The notes under the pieces are model-generated. The model did no database searches. It had not been told where the DNA came from and worked only from the letters and a program-made list of their open reading frames with translations. From contig NW_025944135.1 of the NCBI RefSeq assembly GCF_000764305.2, positions 310,001 through 374,000 on the forward strand: a stretch of 64,000 nucleotides of DNA, written 5' to 3'. This DNA is from Hyalella azteca. Taxonomy: Eukaryota; Arthropoda; Malacostraca; Amphipoda; Hyalellidae. Within the stretch, counting starts at the first letter, position 1. Each line of letters opens with the position of its first letter. Both the position numbers and the translations under genes were made by a program. Below are positions 1 through 12,000 of this stretch, one piece after another.

Positions 1-2275
1 TGATCAACGATAAATAATGAAAATCTGGAACCATTAACTAACGAAAAGTTGAAAGAGAAATAACTTCGATCGATCGACGTCGAGAAAACGATCAAATATA
101 TAAAATTCTCAACAATTACAACTCCCCAATCTATTCACACCGCGATGTACTTAATTGTTAACACTTTTAATTTTTTAAGATATAGTCGTTGTACATGCGA
201 TATATAATCATATGTCTGTCTACGACTTCTTTAATACTGAGTGAGATAATTTATATAAAAACAGCGTAGAGATTATATTGCATTAACGTAAATCAGCAAT
301 TTGCTTGTGACACATCAACAAAATGAACATTTGCAACGTTCATCAAAAGCTAAAGTGATGAGCAAAAATGAGCGCAATTAAATGAACCCTTACGATGGCA
401 GCTAAGATATAATTAAACCATTAATTTGACAGATGACAGTTACGTGGTAATGTGGTCGTAGCAGAAACCCGTGTATCTATTCGCGTAACTTCCAATGAAT
501 AAGAAAGTATTTTACTTACAAGATAAGTGAGCAAATGAAGTGACAAATACTTAGTTTAGAAGCAAACGTCACTAACGTTTATTAAGTTATTTCTACTTTA
601 TGCGGTCTCGTCGCCTAATTCAGAAACTTACCTAGACGTTGATTCATTCAAAATCAGCCCGTTCGTTAATTTTAACCAACGTTTTTAAGCCATGCTAACT
701 TCAAAATCTTAAACATCATAGCTCGTCTCTAAAAAATTTCCACGTTATTAACAGTCATAATAAGCTAGAAAAATTGGCACACATACATTTTGTTGTTACC
801 GTGTCTGTCAATCAATTTAATTGATGACTGCTAGCATTATATTTTGAGAGAGCGAACATATAAACCCAAAATTTGATACAACAGTATTTTAATATAACAG
901 GATTGGCATATAATCTCTTGTAATAACATCTGTTCATCCATTAGTATAGGAACGGCGTCAGAGCTACTGCTGAATTTCTAGCTTTAAATTTGATTTTCCG
1001 ATCAGGTCATTGACGTTTACTTAAGAACTCGTCAGTTCTTTAATTAATAATAGCTGTAGAAGCAGCAGGAAGTCCATTATTGAGTACGGCGTTAGTGTAA
1101 GGAATGAATCGGCACCCTAACTTTTGAATCTAACCTCACAGGATTTAGTTTTCAACTCATGTTACGACGAGTCAATGGCCTTTTTGCTTTAGAGCTTTAA
1201 TGTTCTTCTTCACAGGTAATTTAATTATAGCGACTGGAAGCGTCATATCCTCGGTGAGCGTGATCAGTGCCCACTGACGTCCACGCAATGGTGTTGAAGC
1301 TGGTGTTGCCCTCAAGTGGATTTATTTTATAACAATTTCAGCTTATTCCAGCATACCATTTCCAACACGACACACCAATGATGATGCAGCAAAGTACGAG
1401 GTCAATGCCCAGTTGGTACTTGAACTCTTACTCTTAGTACTGATTAGGCTACTTCGAGAACCTGCATAATGAGTAACTGACGAGGCAAACTGACGTAATT
1501 AGTAAGTAAAAGTAACAATAATTTCCTCGAGACTCTCATTTTATGTCTTAACTCCATGTAGAAAAAATTTCAAAACGCCACCAAGCAGGAATTTTACTTT
1601 ATTAATTCGCACTTCTCCACCCAACACTTTTTCCTCTTGCAACGAAAAGTCGCCGTACGAGTCGTGACCTTGTGTGTTTATTCTCTTTATTAAACTTCCT
1701 GGGCTGTGGTTATTAAAATTCAAAACCAAGCAAGCAGGAATTAACATCTGTGTAAGAAGAAGGTATAGGGTCAATAGCAGTGCTTGATGCGAGCACATGC
1801 TTGAACAACTGATTCTTGAACACAATGAACAGCCTTCCTTATCGTTAAAAACACTCAGTCGCCTCAAAATAAGGTCCATGCAAGTGTGTGTTTTTATATT
1901 GCTTCTTTTAATTGGACAGCAATCGACGCACAATTTGGCAATAGTGGCGTATGAAAAAGTTAGTTTTGTTATATATCGATCTTACATGAACGCTTGTGAG
2001 GCATAGGCTCCTCTAATAACATTTTCATTATACATATATAGTTTATAAAATAAGTGTCGTGCAAAGAATATTGAGCCTTGTAATTAGATGGGCCCATCAT
2101 CCTTCATTATTTATGAAGCTTTATCATTTAGAATTTTAATGTGCAAATTGTTCATTGTTCATTGCACGTTGATCTTTACAGAATTCGAGTAAACAAACTC
2201 GGATGGATCGATGCTGAAAGCATCCAATTTCGTGGGTTTGGTATTGCTTTTCGACCCAGCATGGATCCTGCCGAC
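1..2275 (+). other. 5' flank of duplication unit A
   Basis: This non-coding stretch aligns by eye nearly end to end with about 31,810-33,883, and its 1,370-1,810 part also aligns with 63,365-63,803, so it is the conserved upstream part of the tandem unit. Landmarks shared by the copies include the AAAGTTGAAAGAGAAAT segment near the start and the GATGATGCAGCA segment at about 1,380. It is AT-rich with many small indels between copies. Open frames here, including a 130-codon one on the minus strand, change at many amino acids between copies and look like chance. A distal promoter or a 5' untranslated exon could lie here, but nothing in the sequence fixes one. Confidence 0.7.
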
Positions 2276-2300
2276 ATGGGCACCCGAGCTCATTTCGGCG
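2276..2300 (+). pseudogene. Truncated relic of exon 1 (unit A)
   Basis: A short stretch starting ATGGGCACCCGAGC matches the start of the transporter's exon 1 and, more closely, the longer relic at 33,884 in unit B. The likeness stops after about 25 bases and the following DNA is unrelated, so only the first eight or so codons survive. It lies about 800 bases before the intact exon 1. It is identified mainly through its unit B counterpart. Confidence 0.5.
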
Positions 2301-3076
2301 GGTACGCAGCCGTGCACCACGAAATTTGTGCACCAATCAGCCTTGAAAGGAACGCCTAGCATATTTCCGGATGACCACCAATCAGCCGCGGATTAAGCCA
2401 TCCCTCGGTAACCAGCCCGTGACATCATCTTGTTTTAAATATTAGGAGCTTTGCGCCAACACATTCTGAAGCGAATAGTCCAGAGAGTAATGATTATGCA
2501 CCACTGAACGTTGCATCGAATCATCACTTCATACCCTGACTTTAGCTCGAACTGTAACTTGCGGACAACGGACTGCGACCAACCAGCCTAGGTCGCCAGT
2601 GGAACTGCACATGGTTGCATAGGCGAGTGGGATCGTAACACGTTTCACAGTATCAACTTCAATTCAAGTGCAAAATACTGCCTAAAGTAAGTTATTACTT
2701 TAATATTGACAGTAACTAGAAAGCGAGGAACTAAAAAACAGCTTTGGTAATGTTATCGAAACAGATGAAGTGTTGATTCGAGAGAGCACTAGGTCGCCAA
2801 TTCGGAAAACGGATTCAAAATTAATGTTATGAACAGCATTGCTGCTCGACTGTTGTGATTTGCCATTAGTATTTTCCCTTCTAATTTCCTATTTTCATTT
2901 CATTAATTACACGTGGTATAATTTAACCTATTTGAATGGTGATTCTGTATTCCCAGAGGTCCGAATATAGTATAGAAACGAAAATAAGTAATCTTGGATT
3001 GATACCTAGCATTGAAGTTCTGAGTTTCGTCTGAATTTCGATTCTTTGACTCTGACTCTCGCTTTACCCTGGCGAC
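2301..3076 (+). promoter_or_regulatory. Region upstream of gene A start codon
   Basis: This non-coding stretch lies between the exon-1 relic and the start codon. Its second half (from about 2,630) aligns with 36,700-37,196 upstream of gene B, sharing the segment GATCGTAACACG and the following bases. It should therefore hold the proximal 5' untranslated region or promoter. No clear TATA/initiator pair was seen. The first half (2,301-2,600) has no visible counterpart in B. Confidence 0.35.
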
Positions 3077-6000
3077 ATGGGCGCTGGCGAACATTTCGAC
3101 GTCGTTGATTATGGCATGCTGGCTTTCACGATGCTGGCTTCTGTGGCCATCGGAGTTTATCACGGCATCAAAGGCAACAAAACTGCCGTTGATTTCTCCA
3201 TGGGGAGCCGCTCCATGGCACCATTCCCTGTGTCTCTGTCTCTACTTGCAACGTTCCTCTCAGCTAATTCAATTCTCGGTAGTGAATAATATATACTTGC
3301 CGATGAAAAGTTTCTGTTCCTGGTTTTGTTTTTCTCTTGCTAGCTCCTATCCAAAATGTTTTGTATTTATTACATATACGCATGCTAAATTTCATCGTGT
3401 TTGAATTTACTCTGCTTCAACTTGAAATTAAACTATAACGTCATAGAAAAAACCAGTGCCCACTGCTGAAGCACATCGAGGTGCGGTGGAGCTACATCTG
3501 ATATAAAAATCGGACCCAAACGGAATACAAATTAAACTAATCCTATCATCTGAAAAATATACAGTAAAATTCGTCATTATATCTGTACTGTCTATTAAAC
3601 TTATAGTTTTTTCCTTCGCGATTTTTGTCTCTTGAGCGATTTGATATTTTCAATCCAAAACACATACTGTAGTTTTAGATTTGCAAAACATGTGCCTCTG
3701 GGCAATGAAACTGTAATTTAAACGACATAAGATGTTTATTGTTGGATTGCAGGTTACTCAGGAGAAGTGTACGCCCATGGCAGCGTGCTCGCTTGGTCGA
3801 TACTTGGCACGGCTTTGGCCATCGTCTTCGCTGGAGAGGTCGTTTTGCCGGTCCTGCATCCGCTGAAACTCGTCAGCCCGAATCAGGTTGAGAAAACTTA
3901 TGTTCATTGAAATTATCAGTAGTTCAAATACTTGTTTCAATGCAGGTTTCAAGTCAGTCAACGAGAAGTTTTGTTGCGGAATGTCACGACGAGCGACAAA
4001 AGTGAGTTCACTCCTTTGTATTTTGGCCCGCAACGGCAAGAGAAAAATTTTAAATTTTCTTCAATAGTCATTTTAAATGTCTATCAGTTTCTGGATGCAA
4101 TGGATGCACCCTGTCTATAGTTTTCTGCAACTTCATTAGAATTGAATTGATGGTTACAAAATTGACATGTAGATCATCTTTAAGGTGAAGCAACAAGCCG
4201 CTATAAAAAATTCTATTCTCGTTGTCAGTTGGTTAAAGATTTAATCTGCACTCGATATTCTTCTACTACCTGAGAGAATCCGACCACGCTTGACAATAAG
4301 GAAACGATTCAAATATATATGCACGAATAAGTTACATAATTATCTAGCCTGCTGCAAAAATACTCTGAAATGTAAGCAGTCGTAAACGTTTTTGTGATTC
4401 TGGAATGCAAGTTAATTGAAAGGTGTTGGCAGTATCTGGAGATGAGGTTTGGCTCGGTGTGGTTACGGCGGTTGTCTATGACCAAATCTCTGGTGAGCGT
4501 CATGGTGCTGTTGGGCCTCGCTCTGTACGCCCCCACGCTGGCCCTAGCCGCTGTCACTCCCCTCTCGTCCACCACCTTCATCTGGATAATGGGGGTTGTG
4601 GTCACCATCTACTCCTCATTCGTAAGTTGGAATCAACTCGTATCACTCGTAAGAAAACAATGTAACAAAGAGAACTAACCCAACTCCAGGTAAAAGCCTC
4701 ATTCCAAATAAATTACTAAACATCTTTCAACCTGACCCACTTGTCATTACTATGAGCTCTGAACAACGATGGATCACAATAGATCCCACCAGTGTGGCTT
4801 CACGTATCGACTACATTAACTCAATCAACCTAAGCACTAGCATCGCCCATGGAAGCATTACATCTCCAGATAGAGCTCTCTAAAAATAATCACTCCATCA
4901 TATCATGTATCTCAATCAAAGACACGACTTCTGTCAATCTAACTCGTCAAAGGCACGATTTCTGTCAATTCTCTCGCATCAAAACGAAGCTCACCACACA
5001 AAACATGCTAAACAATAGATCAATAATAAAAGAAATAAAAACTAAAGAACAATACCACTAACTTCAAAATAATCAATATTAATCTAAAAAAGCAAGCAAA
5101 ATCTTTATTGACGAAGAGTATTACCCCTTACGCAAACAAAGAGCACAATTCTGCATCTGGATACGACAACACACATCTGTATCATGCATCTGTCTTACAA
5201 CACTTACAACACACAAATCACTTCACGTCAGAACATAACCCAATCAAGCCAACCGAAAGTTCACTGCTTCGTCAACCTTCCTCATCACCTAAATTGCACG
5301 TACAGTTTATAAATGGCCCTCGTCTGATCATCATTAGTCTATTCAACCATACCTTTACACTAGGTCTACTCAACCAAACCCTAACACACTATCGCCGATA
5401 TCGAGACTTCAAAGCAAGAACTCACATTCTTAACGATTCTTAACAATCTTTCACAGGCATACTCGTAACATCTGACTCTAAACTTAAATGAAATAACCTG
5501 CGATTTTAGACCAACTCGTAGCTACCCGTGGTACTTTTGTGGTTTATCTTTTGATGCCTGTGCTCTCCCTAAACCTTTCAAATTAGCGGCCATCAATTCG
5601 TAAGTGCGGGTCACTAGGATAATGTAACTTTTTCTTTCCGTGCATTTGTCTCTACAATTCATTTATATAGGACTTCAATAACCACTCACCTTTGTTCTGG
5701 CTCCCTCCCCTCCCCTCGCCCTCATGCCAATAGACAACACGATTTTAGGAAACACTGAGGGACAGAAACAGCATTAGCAAATTTCATGAAATCTTGCCAC
5801 AGATGAGAGCTGTACTCTGTTTGGCTGATGCCTAGTGCCTTTTAAAGTCGGTAGCTCAAGCCAAAATTTTTGTTGTTGTGGTGCCACGAGGAAAGAGTGG
5901 AAAAGAACAAGAGGTGACTCAGAGTGTGGCCAGAAAGAGGAAGGAAAAATGGAAAAGACAGCAGGAGATGAAAAAAACGCATAGCGCATGATTTGGTCCG

Positions 6001-9000
6001 TTATAGGTGGTTGGGGTTGTCTGGGATTAGGGGAGAGGTTGGGAACCCGCCGGGGCCTGGATGGTTTAGTAAAGTGGATGATGGGAGGGTTGTGGTTCTC
6101 TATTTACATATATACATGCGTTCTCGCTTCTTATTCTTTGGTTTTTATTTTTTATATACTTTATGTATTTTCTCAATGAATATGATGAATAACGGGGGGA
6201 TTATGCTGATGACGATTGAGGATGATGAAGATGAAGGCGGTGGGCGAGTCGCTCGAGACTCGGAGGAAGGTAGAGGGTTGGTTGGCTGGTATGTTTGGTC
6301 TAGGTTTTCGGTCACGTCTTTCCTGCACGTCGCTCTCGGTGAGTTGCGTCAGTCCGTCAGTGTGATGGTGTCGTGAATTATTAGTGTTGTGTTGTTTTGG
6401 GACCAGCCTCACCCGAACGTGATTAGAACAACTCTCTCCGGGTGTAGCATAGTCCGCTGTGTGTTGATTTGCACATGGGTGGAGGTGGGAGACCTAGTGC
6501 ATGTAATTTGGAGCTTTTAAATAACCGGTGCTGCCTCGCGATGGCGTTCGGAGGGAATGTGATTTGATTGAAGAGTTGGGGATGATATGTTTTTATAGTG
6601 GACCGTGCTTGCTGGTGGAGGACTGTGTTGGAATGTCGCATTTTTCGTGTAGCGTTTGGGAGGATATGAAGTCTGACCAGTGCGCGTTTGTGATAAATCA
6701 GAGGGCTTTGTTTTGAACTATCTGCAGTTTGGATATGGATGATTTTGATTGAGTGTGTAGTGGTATCGTGGGGTAAATGAGGGATGATCTGACAAAGGAG
6801 ATGTGGTATAAAGGGCGTTTTATGTTGGTGGGAGGTGGTAGAATCTGTGTATTTTCTGGAGATTGGTGGGGCCATTGCTCTTCTTATTGCAATTTGGGAG
6901 CTGATGCCGTGTGTAGAGAAGTGTAGACCTAAAACTGTTCCTTTGTTCGTGTAGGGGTAGTGGGTGTCGTCTATGAAGGTGTCGGAGGTGTTTTGTCTAC
7001 TGATGGGGTATGATATTAAATTTATTTGTGCTTGTTCTAACGAGCCATTTGGTTTTGTATGTGTTGATCTGTTGTATAGCGTGTTGTGTTTGTACTGCTG
7101 CGTGGTAGTGTGGGTAAGGCCCTGCGGTTATTTGTGTTATGTCATCTGCAAAAGCTATGGATTCTGTGTTGGGTAGTGGTGGTGGGAGGTCGTGGGTGTA
7201 GAAGCTGTATAGAGTAGGGGAGAGACAAGCCCCGTGTGGGACACCATATGTGGAGTTGTATTGTGGGACCTATTTCGTTACCTATTCTTATGGATACTGT
7301 TCTGTCTGCAAGGTAGTCTGATAGTGTTTTGTTGAAGTACGGGTGGAGGTTGGAAGATCTTGTATTGTAGTCCGGTGTGCCAAACCTTGCCAAAGACTTT
7401 GAACACATAGCGGAACACTATGTCAGTGGTGTGTTTTGTGCCAACTGTATGGCTAGAGTTTCGTGGAATGTGGATAGCGCTGTGTTTGCCCCACTGTGTT
7501 TCATAAAACCGTATTGTCTAGTGTTGTGTATGTTATGAATGGAAAGGTGTTTCGTATAATCTGTTGAGTATTTTAGTCAAAAGCTTCCCGTGGATGTCTA
7601 GTAGTAAAATTGGTCTGTAGTTTTGGACTTGGTATTGTGAAGTGTCGGGTTTGGGAAGGAATATCATGATGGCGTGTTTAAGTGAGTCAGGAAAGTAACC
7701 AGCGGAGATTGAGTGATTGAATACGTATAGAAGGTAATGTAACATGTTTTTGGGTAGGCGCTTGAGTTGGAGGGTTGTGATGCCAGTGGGACCGGGTGCT
7801 TTCTGTTTAAATGTTGTTATTGTGCTTTGTAATTCTTTGATGGCGATGGGTGGGAAGTGTACTGAGTAGAGTCATGTAAGGTCGCCGGTATTGTATGGAT
7901 ATATGAGGTGTATACTGTTGTTGACTTGGTCTTGTATGGTGTGAATGCGTTCAGTGTCAGTAGGTTTGATTCCGGGAATGATGCGGTGTGTTAGCGTTAT
8001 AGTGGGGATTGAAGTGCCGGTTGCGTCTTGTATGTGTTTTGTCCAGTTGTCTAAATGTGTATCAATTTCTTCTGAAGTAGGGTTTGTTTGTGTGGGGGAT
8101 GTGTACTGGGATTGTGTTTGTTTGTACTGGGTCCAGTTGGCACCATGAAAGGATTTGCTGGGGCGAATGAGAATTTGTATGGGGTTAGCAGAATCTGTGG
8201 CTATTGGAATGTGGTCTGACGGTGTAATGGGTCCTGGTTGTAGATGTGTGTTGTGGAATGCTTTGTTGTTGATTAAGATTATGCCTGGTGATGTTGTGCT
8301 GTTGTCTGTGATGAGGGTTGGGAAGTATGGGTCAATGTGGGTGCACTTGTGTCGGGTTATGAGTCAGTGTGATTGTTTGACTATGTGATTCTAGAAATAG
8401 TTCCCTAGTGTTATCTGTCTTGCGTTTAGGTCTGCGAGGAGGTATACGGAATGGGACCTATTTAAAAGAGTGTGGAAGTCAATGTAGAGTTTATGTAGCC
8501 TGTTCGGGGTGGGATGTATGTCATTCCTATTGTGATGGGTCCTTGTTGGGTATCAATTGTGATTGCTAGCATATCTGTATAGAAGATATCGTGTAGTTTG
8601 TATGGAAAGTGGCGTTTGATTGCGATGGCAGCCCCGGAGTGAATTGTGGTATCTTTGTTGCAGCTATGGACGTTGGTGTTGAATACTTCAAGTAATGGAG
8701 TGTAATGGAGTGATCGTTGTCTGTAATGGAGTAATCGTTGTTTAGTACTATGTCAGGGTCTATGTGGTTGTAGATGTTTGCATGACGGTTGGGGGCCACT
8801 GCCTATCGCCCTCTGGGACAAGCCCATCGGGTTAAAGGCAGAAATGCCCCCTGGGGGAGGGGCATGAGGGTATGGGAAAGGGGGAGCGAAAGCACAGGTA
8901 TATGATGAGATTGCATTCGTATGTACAAAAGAAAGGTAGAGACAGATGCGAAAAAGTAAAGTCACTAATTCCTAGTGACACTCACGACAAGAAAGCTGCT

Positions 9001-12000
9001 AATCCAAAGTTTGGAGGCTGTTGGTCTGCGGCTTCAAAAGAGCACAAGGCGATCACCACACTAGTTGCCACGAGGAGCCTAGCCAAAAGATAACGCGTTC
9101 CTATAACATTTTGATGCTCAGGGCGGCCTGAAGGCGGTAGTGTGGGCAGACGCGTTCCAGATGTTGCTGATGACTGCAGGAGTGTTGCTGGTGACGGTCA
9201 TGTCTTGCGTAGAGGTGGGCGGTGTCCAAAAAGTCTGGCAAGTCGCCTACCTAGGAGGAAGAACTGAAGGACTCGAGTGAGTGAACTCTTTGAACATTTT
9301 ATTCTGTAAAAACTTCTTTTGTAATATATTTAATCAATATTCTCCAAGGCTTGTTTCTATTTGCCATGATCGTGGGTATAAAAGGCTTATGCTACTTCTC
9401 TATTAGAGATATCTTCGGCCACAAAATTGTTGCATGGTTTCGCTTCCATTAGAATTTGGGAAAGGTTCATATATCATTAGGTGTCTACATTACTGCTTGC
9501 TATCGCCTAGAAATTGTGATATCAAGAACTTATCATGTCGATCATACCCCGAAGAAAAGCGGCAACAAACGATCAGCGTAAATATAGCATAATTTCACAT
9601 ATTGAGTTCCACATAATCTAAACTATTCTTTTCGAGCAACTTTTTATATGGATTGATCGTTTTCAACAATCTTCGTTTCAAACGTCTCATGTGTAACGAT
9701 AGAAATAAGAATTCTCACTATTGAAGCGCCCTCTCATTCCAGATATCGAGATTTTATCTCGACCAAGCATTTTCTCATTTCCACAGCATAAGCACAGACC
9801 CGAGGGTTCGCCACACAGTCTGGAACGTAATCCTGATGACGCTGGTGAACTGGGGCAGTCACTACAGTGTCTCGCAGGCCAACTACCAGCGCGTCAGCTC
9901 GGTGGCCACACTGTCGCAGGCCAAAAGGTGTGGTGGAATGACGACGAAATTGATCACAATCAAGGTACCATAGTATCAGATCAGTGGCCACTCGTTTACA
10001 GGCCAAGACGTGAGGTGGCATGACGCCGAAACTCGTCATTATCTAGTTACCAGCGCGTCAGCTCGGTGGCCACACAGTCACAGGCCAAAAGGTGTGGTGG
10101 AATGACGACGAAATTGATCACAATCAAGGTAACATAGTATCAGATCAGTGGCCACTCGTTTACAGGCCAAGACGTGAGGTGGCATGACGCCGAAACTCGT
10201 CATTATCTAGTTAACAGCGCGTCAGCTCGGTGGCCACACAGTCACAGGCCAAAAGGTGAGGTGGCGTAAAGCTGAAACCTATTATAATTCCGCCATCAGC
10301 GCGTAAGAACAGTGGCCACGCTGTCACAGGCCAAGAAGTGAAGTAGCACTGCATCTTACTCTCAGCACGTAAGCCATTAGAATAGTCTCTTACTTAGTTT
10401 AATTAAGTTTAAGTCTGGCTAGGTGACCAGCCCATCAGAGGTTAAAAGGTGAGGCAGTCTGCGTCTCCAAAGCGTTAGTCTAGCAAGCCAGCTCACGAAG
10501 ATTATGATCGGTGGAAATTTCAATGGTGAAAACCCATCACAATCTGAGTATCAGCGCAACAGCTCAATGATGAACTTCGGCTACTTACCAGTGAACGAAA
10601 CGATCATGACAACATACAGAGATTCAGATTAGTGGCTAGTCCCTCGCCTGCTGGAAGGTGAGCCAGTCAAGCTTTACGAATTTGCAAAATGAATGTCAAT
10701 CTATCGTCAAATAAGTAAGATAAGATGGGAAAATAGTAAAATGCGTACCTGGAAGAACCATATGGCTTGTTACCAGCTTATCGTTACCTCTCATTACTCT
10801 GAAAAAAAAGGAGAAGAAAGTTTATTCTCAAAAATAAATTAGTTAATTCGTTTGAAAGTGTCTAATTGTCTACATTTGACGTGCGTAAACTCAGGTTTGG
10901 AGTGTGATGGGCAGAGTGTTGTACTATAATGTGGTTGGCATGACTCTCTTCATGTTGCTGGTGTTCTTCATGGGCCTCGGCGTCTACGCGGTCTACGCAG
11001 ATTGCGATCCTTTTGCTCGGGGCTTCATCTTCAGCAAGGTAGTTTAAATGCAATAAATTATTTATAGGGCGAGTCATTTCAATAATTAAGTGAAGTTATA
11101 TATATACTCAGTCTAAGCAATTATTGATACAAGCTTGAATCCAGTTTAAAATTAAAACCATTTGTTATAGAAGCGTGAAAAAATAATTATGTCAAAATAT
11201 TTAGAGAAACCGCCAATCACTCCGATTAGGAAACAAGAAGTATTTCTTTACTTTCCATTACAGGATCAAATTTCAGTTTATTTTGTGAAGGACAAATTGA
11301 ATAACCTTACTGGAGTTCCGGGCGTCTTTGTGGCTGCTCTTCTCAGCGCTGCTCTGAGGTAGGCTTATGTCCATTATTTAGACCTCCGATTTCGAACCTT
11401 TTTGTGATTAAATGCAACTTGGAGATCCCCTGTTGTAGCAGTGCACTGTAGCGAGCCACTAATGATCAAAATTAGGCACTGTGAATATACGGAATATATA
11501 TGATTACTGTAGGACCAGATGATCTAGTGAATGACGTGCAACAACAGGTGTAAACCGTTGCCAGGTTATCTTGTGGTGAGGCGTAAAAATTCTCGGAATA
11601 TAAAAATGTTATTGAGAAATCGTTCATGGCCACGAAAATGTTAGCTTAAACCATTGGAAGGTTCTCGCGTTCCGGTACACGTAACACAGGCTTGGAACCA
11701 CAATCATAATTTCAACCACTGTTCAACCATGTTAGATTTTATTGACCCTTGGAGCATGCAAAATTAACTCCTACGTGCATTTTTAAAATATATGTCTCTC
11801 TTAATGAGATCGATAATCATGATGAATTGAGAAATTATTTACCTATGGTATTCCAAGGTTTACCTAATACATTTTTTGCGTAAACAGAATTCTCTGTTCA
11901 ATACGCCTTTTAAGAAAACCAAAAAAAGGCCGCTTCTGGTTTTACACTTTTATTCTTCGCTTCACCAGCCCGTACCTCATGAAAGCTATACACTTGAGGC

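Noticed and set aside
1541..1933. 130-codon minus-strand open frame in the 5' flank, partly open in unit B too
   Set aside because: Amino-acid changes between copies are as frequent as expected from DNA divergence, the frame is shortened in B and there is no recognisable domain.
3946..4002. Possible extra exon between exons 2 and 3 (good acceptor before GTTTCAAGTCAG)
   Set aside because: Joining exon 2 directly to exon 3 gives a gap-free match to SLC5 proteins, and the corresponding copy B sequence has a stop.
5988..6376. Plus-strand open frames in intron 3
   Set aside because: They are antisense to the minus-strand LINE and have low-complexity composition.
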